Below, one piece after another: positions 35,800-45,400 of a stretch of 64,000 nucleotides of DNA (the stretch's first letter is position 1; each line of letters opens with the position of its first letter). Source of the DNA: an uncultured Bacilli bacterium (GTDB lineage Bacteria > Bacillota_I > Bacilli_A > RF39 > UBA660). The position numbers were made by a program, and so were the translations under genes. Under the pieces are notes generated by a model. That model was not told where the DNA came from. It made no database searches and worked only from the letters and a program-made list of their open reading frames with translations. Where the stretch lies: contig CAKOOC010000003.1 in assembly GCA_934098375.1 (NCBI GenBank), positions 1 through 64,000 on the forward strand, given 5' to 3'.

Positions 35800-36783
35800 T
35801 TATTTACAACTCTTTGTTGGATCAAATAAACAGTCAATACAAGTTATATATTCACTATCCCCTGATATAAAATTTAATGCTGTCTTTAATATTGTAGGTA
35901 AAAAGAAAATAATTACACCTACTAAAACTCTATTTCCCAACATTATTGCTTGCTTTTTTAAATCATCCGCTTTTCCTGATGAAACAGCTTTATAAAAATC
36001 AAATGATCCCATTAATATAATTGCTAAAGGTGTTATAATTTTAATAATAACAATTGTATAACCAGCTATTTTTAATCCTGGAGATATATCTTTACAAAAA
36101 GTTGAACTATTTAAAGGTGTTTTATCTCCAGAAACATTATCAGTAACATCATCAGTTCCCGTTGAAGTACTACCACCACGGCCACTTCCACCACCAGAAA
36201 ATCCACCATTACCAGTGCCAGAACCATTATTTCCAGTTCCATTATTTCCAGTTCCATTATTTTCTGATTTCGGATAATTTGGAATTGATGTATCCGAGTA
36301 GTTAGTACATGTTTTATTTTCATAATAACAACCGGCACTTTTACAACTCTTTTCTAAGTCAGTATCATCAATATAACTACATGCATTTAATTTTGGATCA
36401 CTCGGTTTCGTTATATTTACATATACATCAGACGAAAAAACTTTTTTGGTTGTATCAGAAACATTATTGTTTTTATCACCATAATTATAATAAATATTAC
36501 AGTAATGCTCTCCCATCGTTAATCTATCTGAAATATCAAAAGTAGTTTCAAACTCAGATACTGGGTTATCCATTGTTTGTAAAAAGATTTGATTATTATC
36601 ACAATATACAGCAGCTTTAACAATTTTTTTACTACTTAAAAAACCCGTATTAAAATATACATGCATTGTTCCCTTTGTTAAACTATAAGTAAGAGTGTTA
36701 CTCTTAGCTAATGTAGTAGTTTTAAAAGCAAAAAAAGATAAAAGCATTACAATTAATATCAAATATTTATTTTTATTATTCAT
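35800..36783 (-). CDS. Secreted-domain protein with a VirB2-like C-terminal membrane pair, copy B
   Basis: A 327-residue protein. I use the ATG at 36781-36783 (9 bases from GGGGG); the ATG two codons upstream is the alternative. It has a signal peptide, a beta-rich extracellular domain (SLTKGTMHVYFNTGFLSSKK), a Cys module (CKSAGCYYENKTC), a Gly/Asn/Ser/Thr linker with NNGTG repeats, and two C-terminal helices with SGKADDLKKQAIMLGNRVLV between. Order and motifs match copy A at 32534-33403; the helices match the 116-residue VirB2-like protein. Its 3' end lies just upstream of the Flp gene. Confidence 0.66.
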   Translation of the reverse strand: MNNKNKYLILIVMLLSFFAFKTTTLAKSNTLTYSLTKGTMHVYFNTGFLSSKKIVKAAVYCDNNQIFLQTMDNPVSEFETTFDISDRLTMGEHYCNIYYNYGDKNNNVSDTTKKVFSSDVYVNITKPSDPKLNACSYIDDTDLEKSCKSAGCYYENKTCTNYSDTSIPNYPKSENNGTGNNGTGNNGSGTGNGGFSGGGSGRGGSTSTGTDDVTDNVSGDKTPLNSSTFCKDISPGLKIAGYTIVIIKIITPLAIILMGSFDFYKAVSSGKADDLKKQAIMLGNRVLVGVIIFFLPTILKTALNFISGDSEYITCIDCLFDPTKSCK

Positions 36784-37972
36784 AATCATAATCCCCCGTA
36801 TTTCCATTATCATTATTATTTTTTAATTTAGTTATAACCTTATAAGCAACAACTCCGCCAATACCAATTACAATTATAATAATAAAAACTAATGCCATAT
36901 TTCCCGATTTTTTTATATTAAATACATAAATATTGTCTTTATTATCACTGCCTGTAACTACAATATTAATTTTACTTCCATTTTTTAAATTAGAATTACC
37001 TATTATTTCATATGATGCTTCTTCATCTTCTAATGTAATATTAAAATTTAAAGTTTTAACATTTTTATCTATTTTTAAACTATAACTATTTTTATCAGAA
37101 TTAAAATCAAGCTTATAACCCTCTATGGTTAATTTTTCTATTTTATTACTACTAGGTTCTTCTTCTTCATATATTAAATTAATAGTATATTCTTTAGTAT
37201 CCCCATTTTCGGCTGTAACAGTTATCACTATTGGCGTATTTATATTAATATTTTCATTATTTTTAATATCAACCTTACTTTTATTAGATTCTGGTACAGC
37301 TTCAACCTCAATTCTTGTAGCTTCCTTACTAATTTCAATTGTATATGTTGTTTTTTCTCTATCAAAAATAATTATACCTTCTGAAAACTTAAGTGATGAT
37401 AGATATGTATTATTATCTTTAACTACTGGAACTTCTGTTGTCGGCTCAGTTGTTGGTTCTGACGTAGTTGTTGTTGTAGTAGTCGTTGTCGTTTTTGTTG
37501 TCTTAGTTGTTCTACTAGTTGTTCTTCTTTTAGTTGTAGTAGTGGTTGTAGGTTTAACCGGCTGCGTTGTTGGCGTTGTTGGTGCCACATAAACAGCCCC
37601 ACTACTAGTTCTATTACAATCAAAATAAGATACAGATGTACAATATTTATAATTGTTTAAACCTGGTGTACATGATCCACTATAAGCATCACAACCACTA
37701 TTAACTTTAATTATATACATATCTTTATTACCATTTGAACAAGTTACAATATTAGGTGTAATAAAATAAGCAATATGCCATGTACCATCAGGACAAGATG
37801 CATTATGACACTGTCCATAATAACCATAAGAATTACTAGTAAAAATACCATCCTGAAATTTAACACACGCATCATAAGTTGTATTACTACTTACTGGTGT
37901 ATTAACATTAGCCGCATAAACATTATTACTAAATAAAAATAATAACAAAAATAATAATACTTTTCTTTTCAT
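36776..37972 (-). CDS. Secreted protein with Thr stalk, cadherin-like beta-sandwich domains and C-terminal helix
   Basis: A 398-residue protein: signal peptide (about 1-20), a Cys-rich N-terminal module (CVKFQDGIFT...GYYGQCHNASCPDG), a stalk of Thr, Lys, Arg and Pro (about 140-180), two cadherin-like beta-sandwich repeats (LSSLKFSEGIIIFDREKTTY and the later EGYKLDFNSDKNSYSLKIDK), and a C-terminal helix with a short basic tail. It is cell-surface anchored, outside the membrane. The same beta-sandwich repeats occur in the 989-residue protein at 38729-41698. Gene is preceded by its own terminator-bounded start region (37986-38013). Probably an adhesin or pilus-associated stalk. Confidence 0.8.
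   Translation of the reverse strand: MKRKVLLFLLLFLFSNNVYAANVNTPVSSNTTYDACVKFQDGIFTSNSYGYYGQCHNASCPDGTWHIAYFITPNIVTCSNGNKDMYIIKVNSGCDAYSGSCTPGLNNYKYCTSVSYFDCNRTSSGAVYVAPTTPTTQPVKPTTTTTTKRRTTSRTTKTTKTTTTTTTTTTSEPTTEPTTEVPVVKDNNTYLSSLKFSEGIIIFDREKTTYTIEISKEATRIEVEAVPESNKSKVDIKNNENININTPIVITVTAENGDTKEYTINLIYEEEEPSSNKIEKLTIEGYKLDFNSDKNSYSLKIDKNVKTLNFNITLEDEEASYEIIGNSNLKNGSKINIVVTGSDNKDNIYVFNIKKSGNMALVFIIIIVIGIGGVVAYKVITKLKNNNDNGNTGDYDYE
37437..37560 (-). repeat. Low-complexity Thr-codon tract
   Basis: The segment encodes the Thr-rich stalk of the 36776-37972 protein, with runs of ACN codons varied by synonymous changes. The opposite strand shows a Val-rich shadow ORF that is not a gene. Confidence 0.7.
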
Positions 37973-37985
37973 ATAAACCTTCCTT

Positions 37986-38013
37986 AAAAAAAGATACCAG
38001 TAATGGTATCTTT
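37986..38013 (-). terminator. Terminator after the NPKTG protein gene
   Basis: On the minus strand AAAGATACC-ATTACT-GGTATCTTT followed by T's (stem 37990-38013). It lies 50 bases past the 38064 stop and just before the next gene start at 37972. Confidence 0.87.
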
Positions 38014-38063
38014 CCTTTATAGATCCAAGACCTATATTAATAATATCATAAAATTATTAATAT

Positions 38064-38723
38064 TTAAATCTTTTTAAAATTATTTTTCTTATTAACTAAA
38101 TATAATGCCACGCTTACAACAAAAATACTAGGAATTAATATTTTATAATAATCTTCTACTCCTGTTTTTGGGTTATTACTATTTCCATTACCATTAGAAC
38201 TAGTTGTTGTTATTGTGGTGGTTGGATTAGTCGTATTATTATCATCTTTGCTTCCACTTGCATATGCTGAACCATCTGCTGTATATGCACAATCGTAAGA
38301 ATATAATCTAGTTGCAAATGCGTAAGCTCCTGTAACACTATCTAATTTAGCAGAATCAGGTGCACATGATGCATCTTTAGCAAGTGATAAAGTTTGTCCA
38401 GCACTCGAATCAGCACCACTACTTACTACCGTACTTTTAGGATTTGTATTTCCATTTTCACATTTTACTTTACTAGCAAAACTATTATCAATATAATGAA
38501 CATTTTTACTATTCTCACATTTTATAGTGATACACTCTAAATAATATCCAGCTGTAGCATTAGTATATCCAGAGTTTTCATTTTCTGCATTTTGACATAA
38601 TGATTTAATATTTGCATTATCGGCAATCGCACTACCAATAGTTTTAGTATTACCATCAACTGCTGCATTTACAGTTAATGGTAATAAAATTAAACTAATT
38701 AAACTTAATACTATTTTTCTCAT
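38064..38723 (-). CDS. Secreted Cys-rich protein with an NPKTG-type C-terminal sorting-like tail
   Basis: A 219-residue protein with a signal peptide (about 1-20), a Cys module (AGYYLECITIKCENSKNVHY) resembling the N-terminal module of the 398-residue protein downstream, an Asn/Thr/Ser linker, and a C-terminus reading NPKTG, then a helix IPSIFVVSVALYLV and a basic KKNNFKKI tail. That tail has the motif-helix-basic order of sortase substrates, with NPKTG in place of LPxTG. No sortase gene is in the window. It is followed by a strong terminator, and starts 5 bases after the 989-residue protein gene stop. Confidence 0.75.
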   Translation of the reverse strand: MRKIVLSLISLILLPLTVNAAVDGNTKTIGSAIADNANIKSLCQNAENENSGYTNATAGYYLECITIKCENSKNVHYIDNSFASKVKCENGNTNPKSTVVSSGADSSAGQTLSLAKDASCAPDSAKLDSVTGAYAFATRLYSYDCAYTADGSAYASGSKDDNNTTNPTTTITTTSSNGNGNSNNPKTGVEDYYKILIPSIFVVSVALYLVNKKNNFKKI

Positions 38724-38728
38724 CTTAA

Positions 38729-41698
38729 CTACCCTTCTAAATAATCTTTCTTTTTCTTTTTATTTCTTTTAATTATTATTATTATGCTCGCTCCTACTAA
38801 AATTACTCCTCCAACAATTGCTGATGTTATTTCTAACTTTTTGTTATATTTATCTTTTTCAATATTAATTGAGTAAACTTTAGTGTCACCATTTTCAGCA
38901 ATAACTTTTACTTTAACAATACTAAATGCTGTTAAATCATTATTACCATACATATAAACTTCTGCTCTATCATCACTAGGAGTTGCTGTAATAAGTAGTG
39001 TTCTTTCTCTCTTAATTTTAACACTATAATCAAGAACATCTGGTTTAAAATCAAGATTATAACCCTTAATAGTTAATGTATTTAAATCTGTATTATTAGC
39101 AACTGTTAAGCCGCTTTCCTTTCTTATTACATAAATTGTATATATTTTTGTTTTCTTATTGTTGGTTACCGTTATTTCAATTTGGTTATTTCCAACTCTA
39201 AAACCTGAGTCACCAATAATTTTAACTGTTGCATTTTCGCTTTCGGCAAAAGCATAAACTGGCAAATTTTCTACTTCATAACCAACTGAAACTGTATATG
39301 AAGTTGTATCTCTATCAAATACTAAAGATGTTCCCGGTATACTTAGTGAACTTAAATATGTACTAGTTTTATTATTATCTAAGTCTTCATTAGTATCTTT
39401 AACAAAAGTTACTACATAACTTCTAACTATTCCAGCGGCACTTACAGTTTTTAATACCGCTGATGTTTGATTACTAGTAAGTTCAATTGTTCTTGGCCCA
39501 AAACCCGCTACAAAAGCTGAAGTTTTGCTTTCTAATGTTCCATTAATTGATACTTTAGTAACTTTTTTAGATACTTTAACTGTATAGTCAGTTATATAAG
39601 GATTAAATTCTATTTTACCTGCACTTATTTTAATATCACTTAAGAAGTTATTATTATCACGATCATCAACTCTATTTATAATAAATGTATAAGTTCTAAT
39701 CTTACCTTGTTTATTAACAATTCTAATTAATTGTACATTTCTACCATAATTTAAATCAACTGTTCTTGGTTCATAACCTTCAACAAATGAAGCATCATTA
39801 CTTGTAAGTGTAGCGTAGATTGCCACTTTACTTCTATTTACTGTAAGTTCATAACCAGTTTTTAATGAATCAAAGCTAGCTAAAACACTATCATTTTTTA
39901 GTGTATTTGATAATCTTACATATTTACTATCAACTATATTACTAGTACCGTATGCTGTTGTTTCATCATTTAAAGGTTTTGCTTCAAAAGTATCTGCACC
40001 ATCAGTACTTTTTACTGAAAAGTTAGTAATAGTTGTAGTTGTATCTGCATCATATATTCTACTCATTGATGGGTAACTTATACGATCTTTATTATTCATA
40101 ACCCAAACAAAATAAGTACCCGCCATTTTGTTTTCTCTTGCAACATAAGAATTATCATTAAAAGCAGTCCATTCAGAGTTTATGGTTGGTTCTAAACCGC
40201 TAGAAATATAATAACCCTTAATTCCATATGAACCGTTATCCGTAGCTGTTAAAGCTATTGTTCCATAACCATCTGCTCTAACAATACTTCCTGTTGATGA
40301 TACACTTGGTCTTTCTATATAATCACAAGAAACTGAGTAAGTTACATAACAAGTATTTCCTGTTGCATTTTTACATGTATTTTCTTTTTCAATAGCTGTT
40401 TTATTATAATTATTAGCACATGTCACTTTATCTCTAATATTATCGCCATCATCAGATTTATAATGACCTTCACTTACTTTTTTAAAGCATATTTTATAAT
40501 TATCATCTTTACCTTTAAAATCAGTTAGTTTAGAAGTGCTTTTACATGAATCATCTGATGTTGTACTAGTAGAACAAGTAGGTTTATCACGTAATATGTT
40601 ATTTAAATAAATATATTGTTCTTCACCTTTAATTGTAACTTTACATTTGCCATCAGTACATCTATCCCCTAAAGATGGTGTTAAGCTAATTTCTGTACCA
40701 CAAGCTAAGCTCTGTTTTTTTACACTCATACTTGAATTAGTATAAGTATTAGTTCCTTCTTTAACATAACCAACTTTAGAAGAACATGAATTACTGTTAT
40801 CTGTTGTTGATAATTTATCTTTATAAACTTTTGTAGAAGTTTTAACATCTACACCATTTATTTTAGTAACTGTACAATATCCATTTAAATCACATCTTGT
40901 AACATATATTTTATCACCACAATAAATACTTGCTCCCGAATATCTTGCACCCTCTTTAGCATAGTAATATGCATTTAAATCCTCTTCTACAACATCAGGA
41001 ATTGGAATTACTTCTGTAGGTGCTGTTGTTTTAGTTGTTGTGGTTGTCGTCGTAGTAGATGTTGTATTATTAGAGCCACCTCCCGTATTTGTACATAATC
41101 CATATACATTAGTACTTACTGTTTTATAACAATATTGACCACTTGGATTACTATCACAACTAGTTGCCGTTGCTCCATAAACATTTTTTAAAGTACCACC
41201 ACTTATTGAACATACACCATCACCATTTGTACAAGTAAAATTCATTGAAGAAAATCCACTTGGACAACTATATGAACCTGAAGGTGTACTAGGAGTTGAA
41301 GGGGTATTTTCACCACCTCCACTTGCTGTTCTTGTTGCTACAAATACTCTTATTTGATTTGGATTTTGCGGATTAGCAGCATAACATCTATCAGCTAAAT
41401 AACTACCATAACGAGAGGTGTAGCATTGTGCAATTGCACTACCTTTGAAAACTACATAATTGTCTGCAGTTTTTTGACAATAGCTATCCACATTTAACGT
41501 ACAAACGCCAACAATTTGTCCTTTAGATGTTGGTTCGTAATAATAGTAAGTTGCCGCTATTTCCCAGCTGTCTTTTTCTACTTTTGTTTCATTATTATTC
41601 TTACTTAGTTTACTATCATTACTAACAAAAAAATAACCTAATGAAAACATTAATGCGCATAAACCAAATAATAAGAATAACACTTTTTTATTTTTCAT
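38729..41698 (-). CDS. Large surface protein with Thr linker and four cadherin-like beta-sandwich repeats
   Basis: A 989-residue protein, start at 41696-41698 (AAGGAGAG site; a longer start 7 codons upstream lacks a site). Signal or membrane helix about 4-22; then Cys-rich segments (CYTSRYGSYLADRCY, CTNGDGVCSI), a Thr linker, a further Cys-rich region, and at least four cadherin-like beta-sandwich repeats from about residue 620, with repeated signatures such as YTVKVSKKVTKVSINGTLES and YSVKIKRERTLLITATPSDD. A C-terminal helix (about 960-980) and Lys-rich tail anchor it. Likely a long adhesin or matrix-binding protein. First gene of the surface protein group. Confidence 0.83.
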   Translation of the reverse strand: MKNKKVLFLLFGLCALMFSLGYFFVSNDSKLSKNNNETKVEKDSWEIAATYYYYEPTSKGQIVGVCTLNVDSYCQKTADNYVVFKGSAIAQCYTSRYGSYLADRCYAANPQNPNQIRVFVATRTASGGGENTPSTPSTPSGSYSCPSGFSSMNFTCTNGDGVCSISGGTLKNVYGATATSCDSNPSGQYCYKTVSTNVYGLCTNTGGGSNNTTSTTTTTTTTKTTAPTEVIPIPDVVEEDLNAYYYAKEGARYSGASIYCGDKIYVTRCDLNGYCTVTKINGVDVKTSTKVYKDKLSTTDNSNSCSSKVGYVKEGTNTYTNSSMSVKKQSLACGTEISLTPSLGDRCTDGKCKVTIKGEEQYIYLNNILRDKPTCSTSTTSDDSCKSTSKLTDFKGKDDNYKICFKKVSEGHYKSDDGDNIRDKVTCANNYNKTAIEKENTCKNATGNTCYVTYSVSCDYIERPSVSSTGSIVRADGYGTIALTATDNGSYGIKGYYISSGLEPTINSEWTAFNDNSYVARENKMAGTYFVWVMNNKDRISYPSMSRIYDADTTTTITNFSVKSTDGADTFEAKPLNDETTAYGTSNIVDSKYVRLSNTLKNDSVLASFDSLKTGYELTVNRSKVAIYATLTSNDASFVEGYEPRTVDLNYGRNVQLIRIVNKQGKIRTYTFIINRVDDRDNNNFLSDIKISAGKIEFNPYITDYTVKVSKKVTKVSINGTLESKTSAFVAGFGPRTIELTSNQTSAVLKTVSAAGIVRSYVVTFVKDTNEDLDNNKTSTYLSSLSIPGTSLVFDRDTTSYTVSVGYEVENLPVYAFAESENATVKIIGDSGFRVGNNQIEITVTNNKKTKIYTIYVIRKESGLTVANNTDLNTLTIKGYNLDFKPDVLDYSVKIKRERTLLITATPSDDRAEVYMYGNNDLTAFSIVKVKVIAENGDTKVYSINIEKDKYNKKLEITSAIVGGVILVGASIIIIIKRNKKKKKDYLEG

Positions 41699-41752
41699 AA
41701 ACTCTCCTTCTATCTTCATAATAATTTTAATATAAAATCATTTAAATAGCAA

Positions 41753-42307
41753 TTATATTTTGAACGATTTAAACTTATTTCTTTTAACTAAATAGTTTAT
41801 TCCTGTTTCCGCTAAAGATAGTATTCCATTTACTACAAAAAAGAATGCTAAGAGCAAAAGTTGTACACTTTGATCATAATATAAATTAATACTTGTAAGT
41901 AGTCCTAGTAGTATAAATAAAGAAAAAGTCATTAAATTTACATAAAACATTCCATCATCTCTATCATGATAATAATCTAGTTTTATAAGTTTTATAATAG
42001 CCATAATTCCTACCCAAGAAAATAATGTAATGCCTAGTACTTTAGGTGTATCATAAGTGCCAAATTTATAACCACTTACAGCAACCAAAATACACGCAAT
42101 TGATGTATATAAACTTTCTCTATCATTTTTTTCCCTTGTTAAAATAAATTCAATCATTTTTATTCCTGCATAAACACTAAATAAAACATATAAAAGTAAA
42201 TTAGGTTTCATATTTTCTAAAAATGTCGCGCTAAACAAAAATATTCCTAAAAGCAATATTAATCCTGAACATATAATATTAACTTTCATTTTATCCTTCT
42301 TTTTCAT
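41753..42307 (-). CDS. HdeD/DUF308-like multi-spanning membrane protein
   Basis: A 184-residue protein with six hydrophobic segments in pairs, as in the HdeD/DUF308 group: GLILLLGIFLFSATF, YVLFSVYAGIKMIEFIL, and later FILLGLLTSINLYY. Function of this family is unclear; HdeD members are linked to acid stress in enterobacteria. It starts after AGGAGAATAGGG and sits between the EssC terminator (42377-42407) and the surface protein gene, so it heads the surface-protein transcript or stands alone. Not an obvious type VII component. Confidence 0.62.
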   Translation of the reverse strand: MKKKDKMKVNIICSGLILLLGIFLFSATFLENMKPNLLLYVLFSVYAGIKMIEFILTREKNDRESLYTSIACILVAVSGYKFGTYDTPKVLGITLFSWVGIMAIIKLIKLDYYHDRDDGMFYVNLMTFSLFILLGLLTSINLYYDQSVQLLLLAFFFVVNGILSLAETGINYLVKRNKFKSFKI

Positions 42308-42376
42308 CCCTATTCTCCTTTAGTATAATATTAAAACAATAATTATTATCTGTCAATTTAAACTCTTAGTTAGTCC

Positions 42377-42407
42377 AAAATAAAAACTCTCTAATCTAGA
42401 AAGTTTT
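42377..42407 (-). terminator. Terminator of essC
   Basis: On the minus strand AAAACTTTCT-AGATT-AGAGAGTTTT (42383-42392 and 42398-42407, one G-U pair) followed by T's. The stem begins at the stop codon of essC. Confidence 0.85.
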
Positions 42408-45400
42408 TACAATGTTTCTGTAACTTCATTTATAATTTCAAAAGATTCTACAAATTTAACATAAGATGGTTTTCCTGCTTTTACAACAAAACAGAAATTA
42501 CTTGGAATATCCTCTCTCATTTCTGGTGTCTTTTGAGCAACTTTAATACTATATTGATCATTTATGCCATTTCCAATCCAAATACCAAAGTTTCCATTTG
42601 CATTTGATCTATACCAAGCTTCCATTTCTACTTTTCTTATTTTATCAACACTATCAACAATAATGAATTTAAGAATTTCGATATCTTTAGCTTTATCCAT
42701 CATTTTATCAAACAGTTTTTTATTCTCATCACTAATTTTATTCTTAAACGATTCTATGCCAATTATCATACAATATATTTTAGATGTTCCATTAAATATC
42801 TCCTTATCATAATTACTATTTACATATTTATCATAATTATTAGTTACAAAATTATTTATTTTAGTAAATACTTTATCAAAATCTTTATCTGTATATTGAT
42901 AATTTCCTTTTTCTAATTCAATTTCTCCCGCATTAATAACCATAATTTCTGCTATTTTCTGATAAATGATTTGATTAATAAGAGGATTTAAGAATTTACT
43001 TACCGAAAGTATATCTAATGTTGAAATAATATTTATTAAATATCTATTAAAATTAAAAGTACAAGCGTTTAAATTATTTTTATTTACCCCAATAACTACT
43101 TCATTGCTTGATAAATAATCCTTTATTTCTTTAAAAGTAACTATATTTGGAAGAACAGGTATTTTATTAGCTTTAACTCTATAAAGAGTATTAGACATTC
43201 TAATTTTGCTTTTAACTGTTTCCGATATTTTATCTTTTTCACTTACCATTGCGGTTTGAAATTCATAAACATCATCTATTTTAACAATACCTCTACCAAA
43301 TAATTTAGCTGGATAATTTTTATTAACAGAGCCAAGTATACTTATATAATCATCTTCATTATTTTGATTTAGTACATATACAAGGGAAAAACTTTGTCTT
43401 AGTTTATATCTTACCCCATTTGTAGAAGTTACTGTAAGTACAAAATATATACCATACTTAATACTCTCTCTAGCTAAAACGCTTAAATTTTCCGTTAAAT
43501 TTTCATATACTTCATTAAATGATTCATAATTATTAATTATTATTACAATATTTGGTACTTTTTTATTACTATTTTTAATAAAACTTTCATAATTACCATT
43601 AAAATCAGCAAATAAAGTCTTTCTCTCATTAATTGTGGCCGATATCATTTTAAATAAATTATTTATTTTCTCATCTTCGCCACTTGTTAAAATATCCCCC
43701 ACTAAATAAGAATTTCTAAACATATTTAAAGTACCAGATCCAAAATCTATTAAATAATAATTTAATTCTTCTGGCGTATAATTTAAGATTGATGAATAAA
43801 TCATACTTGTAATAAAGTTTTCTTTACCACTTCCGGCCGCTCCATAAACTAAAGCATTTCCTTCTTTAGAAATTGGCATTGTTAATATTCTTTGTTCTTG
43901 TTTATTTGGTACATCATATTCACCAATTATTGGATTAATATTAAATTTTTCTTTGAAGTAAGTAGTTTTATATTTTTCTTCTAAATTATCTATTGTAATA
44001 AAGGCCGGTATTTTTTCAAGCCATAATGGTTTTGTTATTATGTTTTGTTCTTTTGCTAAACCATCTAAATATTTAACTATATTAATAAGTTCTTCTCCAT
44101 TAGATACTGCTACTTCCTCTTTTTTAATTTTGGTATTAATTTTCTTTGTTATATAACCAATATTATTAATAAAATCTATAGAGGTATTTAGTTCTTTACT
44201 AACCTTTTCATGCGGAATATACTTTCCACCCGCATATGCAGCTTGGCCTAAAATGAATACCTCATCATAACCAACTTGAAAGTAAAATCTACCCGTTTGT
44301 TTTAAATATGCGGCATCGGCTTTTTTAATTACTTCATTTGAATCTGAAGTATCTTGTACTCTTAAACAAACTCTAAATCTGGTATTACTCCAAATTTGTG
44401 GATCAACAACTCCGCTTGGTTTTTGAGTTGCCAAAATTAAATGAACACCTAAACTACGACCAATACGAGCGGTACTTATCAGTTCATCCATAAATTCTGG
44501 CTGCTGATTTTTTAGTTCTGCAAATTCATCACATATAATAAATAAATGAGATATTGGTTCTGTTATTTCTTTTTCTCTAAACATTTTTTGATATTTATAT
44601 ATATCAATTGTACTTTCTCCAGATATCTCTCTTGCCTTATTAAATAGTGCCTGTCTTCTTTTAAGTTCAGCTGAAATAGATGCTAAACTTCTTTTAATTT
44701 CATTTGCATCTAAATTAGTAATTGTTCCTACTAAATGTGGCAATTTTAGTCCGGTTAATTTATTTTCAAAAGCCCCCGCTAAACCACCACCTTTATAATC
44801 AATTAATATAAATTGTACTTCATAAGGATGATAATTTATGGCCATTGATAATATATACGTAATAATAAACTCTGATTTACCACTACCAGTCATACCTGCA
44901 ATAAGTCCATGAGGTCCATGATATTTTTCATGTAAATCAATCGCGATTAACTCTTCATTTTTTCCTACCCCCACTGGAGCACTTAAATTAAGAATTGGAT
45001 TGTTTCTTTGCCAGCGCAGAGTTGAATTAAGCTGCTCGACTTTACCAACATCATACATTTCTAAAAATCCAATTTTTGCTGGAAGTTTACCTTCTGTATC
45101 ATTTTTAATATCAATTGGTATATTTGCAAGAACTTTCACACATGCTTCATAATCAATTATTGAATCTAAATCTGGCACAAATTTAATGCATTCATTCGGA
45201 TTTAAACTATTTCTAATTTCACATTCATGATATTTATTACTTAATAAACTCATATCAATAAAAGATGTACATTGATCTGGTAAATTAGTCATTTTTTGCT
45301 CTAAAATAAGTAAACTAAAACCACAATACTCTTTATTATTTAAGATATTTTTTACAATATCATACTCTCTTACTTTTTTAAGTGAATCAGTTATTATTAA

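Noticed and set aside
36111..36338. Met/Leu/Ile-rich 75-codon minus-strand ORF
   Set aside because: It is a frame shadow of the Gly/Asn/Thr linker of the copy B protein.
18992..36813. Integrative conjugative element
   Set aside because: No relaxase, integrase, recombinase or att-like repeat is visible, and housekeeping genes flank and interrupt the region. Elements outside the window cannot be excluded.
37125..37592. Val-rich ORF on the plus strand
   Set aside because: It is the mirror of the Thr codon tract of the secreted protein gene on the other strand and has no ribosome site.
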